From: Kitasatospora sp. NBC_01250
Lineage (GTDB): Bacteria; Actinomycetota; Actinomycetes; Streptomycetales; Streptomycetaceae
DNA: 64,000 nt
Direction: 5' to 3'
Assembly (NCBI RefSeq): GCF_036226465.1
Contig: NZ_CP108476.1
Location: 1,302,001-1,366,000 of the forward strand
Below are positions 59,539 to 64,000 of this stretch, piece by piece. The position numbers and the translations under genes are program-made. The notes under the pieces were generated by a model. The model had not been told where the DNA came from, made no database searches, and saw only the letters and a list, made by a program, of their open reading frames with translations. Positions within the stretch are counted from its first letter, which is position 1. Every line of letters starts with the position of its first letter.

Positions 59539-60666
59539 ATGACCCGACCATCGCTGCCCCAGATGCTGACCGCCGTCCTCGGCCGGTGGACCCTCCTGCT
59601 GCCACCGCTGGCGGCCGTGCTGCTCGCGCTGGTCTGGGGGCGCACGCTGCCGAACGCGGTGGCCACGGTCGCCGGGCTGGTGCTCGTCCTGGCGGTGCTG
59701 GCGGCGGTGCACCACGCGGAGGTGGTGGCGCACCGGGTCGGCGAGCCGCTCGGGTCGCTGGTGCTGGCGGTGGCGGTCACGGTGATCGAGGTGGCGCTGA
59801 TCGTCACCCTGATGGTCGACTCCGCGGCGAAGAACGCCACCCTGGCGCGGGACACCGTCTTCGCCGCGGTCATGATCACCTGCAACGGGATCGTCGGGCT
59901 CTGCCTGCTGCTCGGCTCGCTGCGCACCCGGGTCGCGGTCTTCAACCCGGAGGGCACCGGCGCCGCGCTGGCCACGGTGGCCACCCTCGCCACGCTCAGC
60001 CTGGCGCTGCCCTCCTTCACCACCAGCACCCCCGGGCCGAACTTCTCCCCCACCCAGCTCACCTTCGCCTCGGTGGCCGCCCTGGTGCTCTACGGCCTCT
60101 TCGTGACCACCCAGACGGTGCGCCACCGGGAGTACTTCCTGCCGCCGGAGCTGATCGACCGGCCCGCGGCCGACCCGCAGCACGGCGAGACCCATGACGA
60201 ACTCCCCACGAACCGGGAGACCGCGACCAGCCTGGTGCTGCTGATGGTCGCGCTGGTGGCCGTGGTCGGCCTGGCCAAGACGGTCTCGCCGACCATCGAA
60301 CACGGGGTCACGGCGGCCGGGCTGCCGGCCTCGGTGATGGGCGTGGTGATCGCGATGCTGGTGCTGCTGCCGGAGACCATCGCGGCGGTCCGGGCCGCCC
60401 GGCGCGACGAGGTGCAGACCGGGCTGAACCTGGCGCTCGGCTCGGCGATGGCCAGCATCGGCCTGACCATCCCGGCGGTCGCGCTCGCCTCCGTCTGGCT
60501 GAGCGGGCCGCTGGTGCTGGGCCTGAGCGCCTCGCACCTGGTGCTGCTCGCGCTCACCGTGGCGGTGGGCACGCTGACCGTGATCCCGGGCCGGGCCACC
60601 CCGCTGCAGGGCGGGGTGCACCTGTCGGTGCTGGCGGCCTACGTGGTGCTGGCGGTCAGCCCGTAG
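59539..60666 (+). CDS. ChaA-like Ca2+/H+ exchanger
   Basis: A 375-aa cation antiporter of the CaCA superfamily. Two repeats carry the alpha motifs with paired acidic residues: AVAVTVIEVALIVTLMVDS in the first half and LVLLPETIAAVRAARRDEVQ with GLNLALGSAMASIGLTIPAV in the second. A hydrophilic loop with a His/Glu stretch (about 210-235) joins them. It exports calcium, sodium or potassium in exchange for protons. ATG at 59539 has no ribosome-binding site and may be leaderless. Confidence 0.9.
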   Translation: MTRPSLPQMLTAVLGRWTLLLPPLAAVLLALVWGRTLPNAVATVAGLVLVLAVLAAVHHAEVVAHRVGEPLGSLVLAVAVTVIEVALIVTLMVDSAAKNATLARDTVFAAVMITCNGIVGLCLLLGSLRTRVAVFNPEGTGAALATVATLATLSLALPSFTTSTPGPNFSPTQLTFASVAALVLYGLFVTTQTVRHREYFLPPELIDRPAADPQHGETHDELPTNRETATSLVLLMVALVAVVGLAKTVSPTIEHGVTAAGLPASVMGVVIAMLVLLPETIAAVRAARRDEVQTGLNLALGSAMASIGLTIPAVALASVWLSGPLVLGLSASHLVLLALTVAVGTLTVIPGRATPLQGGVHLSVLAAYVVLAVSP

Positions 60667-60705
60667 GCGGGTCCCGGGCCGACCGCCGGACGGGCCCCGA
60701 GGGCC

Positions 60706-61506
60706 TCAGGCGTTGACGAGCGTGACCGCCGCCTCCGGGGAGTGCAGCGCGAAGGTCAGCGACTCCTGGAGGTAGAGCCGCACCGCGTGGGCGTCGTGCG
60801 ACAGGTAGCCGATCGACAGGTCCTGGCCCAGGTGCAGCTCGAAGTCGCCGCCCCGGGTGGAGAGCACCACGGCGCCCTGCAGGGCCGGCGCCCAGATGAT
60901 CTCCCCGGTGACCACCCGGGCCAGGTGCTGGCGCACCGGATAGCCGTGGTTGGAGGTCTCGTTGACCGCCGTGTAGGCGTCGGCGCCCAGCAGCAGCGAG
61001 TACGGGCCGTCCACGCCGGCCAGCCGCAGCGTGGTCAGCGCCCGGCTGACCGCGTCCGGGTAGTCGGTGACCTCGCCCGGCAGGGTGACCGTCGGGTTGT
61101 CGGAGCCGATCCGCACCCCGGTGATGCCCGCCGCCGGCCAGCCCTCGAAGATCGCGGTGTCCTCGGCCTGCGCCATGGTGCGGGCCGCGTCCTTGACGGG
61201 CTGCCAGTCGGAGTCCTGCGAGCCGCGCTCCACGTCGTCCACGGCCTGGCGGTCCAGGGTGAACGGCACCCGCAGCTCGACCACCGGGCGGGACTCGCGG
61301 GCGTGCGCCGACGTCCCCGGGACCAGCGCCGCGATCGACTGCAGGTGGCCGGAGCCGACCGCGGCGAGGTCCGGGCCCACCGGACCCACCAGGTCGACCA
61401 CCCGGCGCCCGGCCAGGTGCAGGGTGAAGGTGCGCCGGGCCTCCTCCTCGATCTGCGCCCAGGCCCCGGTGGAGATCGGGGCCAGGTCGCGGTGCAGGTT
61501 GTTCAT
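60706..61506 (-). CDS. Family 1 encapsulin shell protein
   Basis: A 266-aa HK97-fold shell protein of usual family 1 length. The N-terminal helix and cargo-binding region start MNNLHRDLAPISTGAWAQIE; other family signatures are RRVVDLVGPVGPDLAAVGSG, ESRPVVELRVPFTLDRQAVD, AEDTAIFEGW, LLLGADAYTAVNET and FELHLGQDLSIGYLSHD. Shell proteins assemble into cages around cargo enzymes. It overlaps the DyP stop by 4 bp (ATGA); the DyP carries the matching loading peptide. Confidence 0.95.
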   Translation of the reverse strand: MNNLHRDLAPISTGAWAQIEEEARRTFTLHLAGRRVVDLVGPVGPDLAAVGSGHLQSIAALVPGTSAHARESRPVVELRVPFTLDRQAVDDVERGSQDSDWQPVKDAARTMAQAEDTAIFEGWPAAGITGVRIGSDNPTVTLPGEVTDYPDAVSRALTTLRLAGVDGPYSLLLGADAYTAVNETSNHGYPVRQHLARVVTGEIIWAPALQGAVVLSTRGGDFELHLGQDLSIGYLSHDAHAVRLYLQESLTFALHSPEAAVTLVNA

Positions 61507-62585
61507 CGGGTGCCACTCCTTTGCGGTCCGGCGAGGGCGGTGGGCTGCTGCTTGAGACTGCCGATGCCGAGCGAGCCGTCCGCCCCGGCGGGGGCGGTGC
61601 GCGCGGCGGCCGTCCCGGCGGCGGGCGGCGGGTCGTCGAGCAGATCGGCGGAGGGGACGAAGAAGAGCCCGCCGGTGACGGCCGTCGAGAAGTCGAGCAG
61701 CCGGTCGTGGCGGCCCGGTGACCGCCCGAGGAACATGTTCTCCAGCATCTCCTCGGTCACCGCCGGGGTGTGGCAGTAACCGATGAAGTAGGTGCCGCAC
61801 TCCCCGTCGGCATAGGAGCCGAACGGCATGTTCAGCCGGACGATCTCGCGCTCGCGGCCGTCCACCGGATCGAGGCTGGTGAGGGCCACGTGCGAGTCGG
61901 CCGGCTGCTCGGCCCCGGGCAGTTCGACGTCCTCGAGCTTGGTGCGCCCCACCGCGCGCTCCTGCTGCTCGACCGGCAGCGCCCGCCAGCGGGCCAGGTC
62001 GTGCAGGTACTTCTGGACGATCACGTAGCTGCCGCCGGCGAAGTCCGGGTCCTCGGCGCCGATCAGCGCCGCCCGGTCGGCGTCGGCGCCCTCGGGGTTC
62101 TCGGTGCCGTCGACGAAACCGAGCAGGTCGCGCCGGTCGACGTAGCCGAAGCCGGTCACCTCGTCCACCACGTCCACCGCGCCGCGCAGCCGCTCCAGCA
62201 GCAGGCCGGCCAGGTCGAAGCAGGCGTCCTGGCGTTCGGCACGCAGGTGCAGCAGCAGGTCGCCGGGGGTGGCGGGGGCGGTGTGCCGCTCGCCGCGCAG
62301 CTCGCGGAAGGGGTGCAGCCCGGCGGGGCGCGGCGGGGCGAAGAGCCGGTCCCAGAGCTGCGAGCCGATGCCGAGCACGCAGCTGAGCCCGGTGTCGGCG
62401 CCGCGGAAGCCGACCGACCTGCGCAGCGCGGCGACGTCCGGCAGCAGGTCGCGCACCGCCTGCTCGCCGCCCGGGCGCACGGTGAGCACCAGGAAGCGCG
62501 CGGCGCAGCTGAGCGGAGCCCGGACGGCCTGCGGACGCGGGGCCGCCGGCCCGCGGGGCTGCTCCGGCCCGTCGGCCGCCGTCAC
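61503..62585 (-). CDS. DyP-type peroxidase, encapsulin cargo
   Basis: A 360-aa dye-decolorising peroxidase (B type). Distal motif GFVDG (156-160) with Asp159, proximal heme His232 in DSHVALTSL and Arg250 in EIVRLNMPFG are present. The C terminus, after a Pro/Ala linker, has the loading peptide DGSLGIGSLK (336-345) followed by about 15 more residues. It oxidises dyes or other substrates with H2O2 inside the capsid. GTG at 62585 overlaps the gnd stop (GTGA), and its own stop overlaps the encapsulin start. Confidence 0.95.
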   Translation of the reverse strand: MTAADGPEQPRGPAAPRPQAVRAPLSCAARFLVLTVRPGGEQAVRDLLPDVAALRRSVGFRGADTGLSCVLGIGSQLWDRLFAPPRPAGLHPFRELRGERHTAPATPGDLLLHLRAERQDACFDLAGLLLERLRGAVDVVDEVTGFGYVDRRDLLGFVDGTENPEGADADRAALIGAEDPDFAGGSYVIVQKYLHDLARWRALPVEQQERAVGRTKLEDVELPGAEQPADSHVALTSLDPVDGREREIVRLNMPFGSYADGECGTYFIGYCHTPAVTEEMLENMFLGRSPGRHDRLLDFSTAVTGGLFFVPSADLLDDPPPAAGTAAARTAPAGADGSLGIGSLKQQPTALAGPQRSGTR

Positions 62586-64000
62586 TGCTGCTGCTCGCTG
62601 CGGTCGCCGGCCCAGAGCGTGTGGAACACCCCGTCCCGGTCGGTGCGCCGGTAGGTGTGGGCGCCGAAGAAGTCCCGCTGGCCCTGGATCAGCGCGGCCG
62701 GCAGCCGCCCGGCGCGCAGCGCGTCGTAGTAGGCCAGTGCGGTGGCGAATCCGGGTACCGGCACGCCGAGTTGGGCGGCGGTGGAGACCACCCGGCGCCA
62801 GGCGGACTGCGCCTCGCCGAGCGCCTTGCGGAAGTACTCGTCGGTGAGCAGGGTGGGCAGTTCGGGGTCCGCCTGGTAGGCGGCCTCGATCCGGTCCAGG
62901 AACCTCGCCCTGATGATGCAGCCGCCGCGCCAGATCGAGGCCATCGCACCGGGTGCGATCCCCCACCCGTACTCCGCGCTGCCGGCCTGGATCTGGTTGA
63001 AGCCCTGGGCGTAGGCGACGATCTTCGAGGCGTACAGCGCCTGCTCCACGTCACCGGCGAACCGGTCGGCCGCCGCGCTGTCCAGCCAGGTCTCGGTGGG
63101 GCCGGGCAGGTCGCGGGCCGCCTCGCGCAGCGCCGCGCTGCCCGAGAGCGAGCGGGCGAAGACCGCCTCGGCGATGCCGGAGACCGGCACGCCGAGTTCG
63201 AGCGCGCTCTGCACCGTCCACCGGCCGGTGCCCTTCTGCTCGGCCCGGTCCTGGACGATGTCGACGAACGGGCGCCCGGTGGCGGCGTCGGTGTGGCCGA
63301 GCACCTCGGCGGTGATCTCGATCAGATAGGAGTTGAGCCGGTCCTCGTTCCAGGTCCGGAAGGTCCGGGCGATCTCGGCGGGCTGGCGCCCGGCGCCGTG
63401 CCGCAGCAGGTCGTAGGCCTCGGCGATCAGCTGCATGTCGGCGTACTCGATGCCGTTGTGCACCATCTTGACGAAGTGTCCGGCGCCGTCCGGGCCGACG
63501 TGGGTGCAGCAGGGCTGCCCGTCCACCTGGGCCGCGATCGACTCCAGCACCGGCCCGAGCGAGCGGTAGGCCTCGGCGGTGCCGCCCGGCATGATGCTCG
63601 GGCCCAGCAGCGCGCCCTCCTCGCCGCCGGAGATGCCGGTGCCGACGAAGTGCAGGCCGTGTTCGCGCAGCGCCGCCTCGCGCCGGCGGGTGTCCATGAA
63701 GTGCGCGTTGCCGCCGTCGACCACGATGTCGCCGGCTTCGAGCAGCGGGACCAGTTCGTCGATCACCGCGTCGGTGGGCTCGCCCGCCTTGACCATGATG
63801 ACGATCCGCCGCGGGCGGGCCAGCGAGGCCACGAACTGCGCCGTCGTCTCGCTGGGGACGAACGCGCCCTCGTGGCCGAACTCGGCCATCAGCGCGCTGG
63901 TCCGGGCGTTACTGCGGTTGTGCAGGGCGACCCGGTGGCCGTGCCGGGCGAAGTTCCGGGCCAGGTTGCGGCCCATGACGGCCAGTCCGGTGACGCCGAT
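62582..64000 (-). CDS. gnd: 6-phosphogluconate dehydrogenase, decarboxylating (5' end beyond window)
   Basis: Oxidises and decarboxylates 6-phosphogluconate to ribulose-5-phosphate with NADP+. The frame is open through 64000, so the true start is outside; the first visible residues IGVTGLAVMGRNLARN are the usual Rossmann opening. Further motifs: VMVKAGEP-like IVIMVKAGEPTDAVID, VDGGNAHF, GTGISGGEEGALLGPSIMPG, HFVKMVHNGIEYADMQLI and EQKGTGRWTVQSALELGVP. At least 472 residues, the usual length. It overlaps the DyP gene (GTGA), making an unusual gnd-dyp-encapsulin operon. Confidence 0.95.
   Translation of the reverse strand: MGVTGLAVMGRNLARNFARHGHRVALHNRSNARTSALMAEFGHEGAFVPSETTAQFVASLARPRRIVIMVKAGEPTDAVIDELVPLLEAGDIVVDGGNAHFMDTRRREAALREHGLHFVGTGISGGEEGALLGPSIMPGGTAEAYRSLGPVLESIAAQVDGQPCCTHVGPDGAGHFVKMVHNGIEYADMQLIAEAYDLLRHGAGRQPAEIARTFRTWNEDRLNSYLIEITAEVLGHTDAATGRPFVDIVQDRAEQKGTGRWTVQSALELGVPVSGIAEAVFARSLSGSAALREAARDLPGPTETWLDSAAADRFAGDVEQALYASKIVAYAQGFNQIQAGSAEYGWGIAPGAMASIWRGGCIIRARFLDRIEAAYQADPELPTLLTDEYFRKALGEAQSAWRRVVSTAAQLGVPVPGFATALAYYDALRAGRLPAALIQGQRDFFGAHTYRRTDRDGVFHTLWAGDRSEQQQ

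Noticed and set aside
62582..64000. A truncated gnd pseudogene starting at the ATG near 63976
   Set aside because: The frame is open to the window end and the upstream residues IGVTGLAV belong to the normal N terminus, so the gene is simply cut by the window.

Overview
The window is very GC-rich (third-position G/C in almost every gene), with GTG and TTG starts, many GTGA/ATGA stop-start overlaps, and no tRNA, rRNA, CRISPR or recognisable insertion sequence. An SsgA-like sporulation protein, a DasR-type operator in front of nagB, a SigF/SigB-class sigma factor, an RpfA-like secreted lytic protein and Roadblock proteins place it in the Streptomycetaceae (Streptomyces or Kitasatospora). It reads as chromosome with several accessory clusters.

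Layout. 1-3.1 kb: the end of an SDR oxidoreductase, then a sigma factor divergent from a STAS antagonist and a HATPase anti-sigma-like kinase (a partner-switching set). 3.1-11.8 kb: a DUF218 membrane protein, SsgA-like protein, PRC-barrel protein, SnoaL-like protein, MMPL transporter, AIM24 protein, MBL hydrolase and amidase. 11.8-16.1 kb: a small secreted protein, an AraC regulator, then four genes encoding three Roadblock-like proteins and one DUF4388-like protein, closed by a strong terminator. 16.2-18.3 kb: a ferritin-like protein and a ferredoxin reductase.

18.3-24.4 kb is a cell-wall precursor set outside any dcw cluster: MurF-like, GT2 glycosyltransferase, MurJ-like flippase and a MurE-like ligase whose usual DNPR motif reads DSPG. 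It is followed by a His-rich repeat protein and a three-gene PLP-enzyme operon (Y4yA-like decarboxylase fold, cysteine synthase-rhodanese fusion, SufS-like desulfurase). 29-36 kb: an Rv1733c-like membrane protein, S53 peptidase, type III polyketide synthase, an orphan MmyB-type ligand-binding protein beside a DUF6126-like micro-protein, nagB with a perfect dre, remnants of an arsR/transporter pair, and an RpfA-like LysM protein behind a candidate c-di-AMP riboswitch.

36.7-60.7 kb: an orphan ctaD-ctaF pair, then mostly single metabolic, transport and regulatory genes (HIT, F420-type reductase, DJ-1, DinB, APC permease, beta-propeller, Na+/H+ antiporter, ROK, ArsR-SRPBCC, PIG-L, MFS-TetR, DedA, CMD divergent from MocR, GH3, DHFR-like, HAD-NUDIX, Ca2+/H+ exchanger). 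The right end is a translationally coupled gnd - DyP peroxidase - encapsulin operon; the peroxidase carries an encapsulin loading peptide at its C terminus.

Functional links that the sequence supports best are the overlapping operons: murE-murJ, the three PLP enzymes, ctaD-ctaF, arsR-SRPBCC, MFS-tetR, HAD-NUDIX and gnd-dyp-enc.
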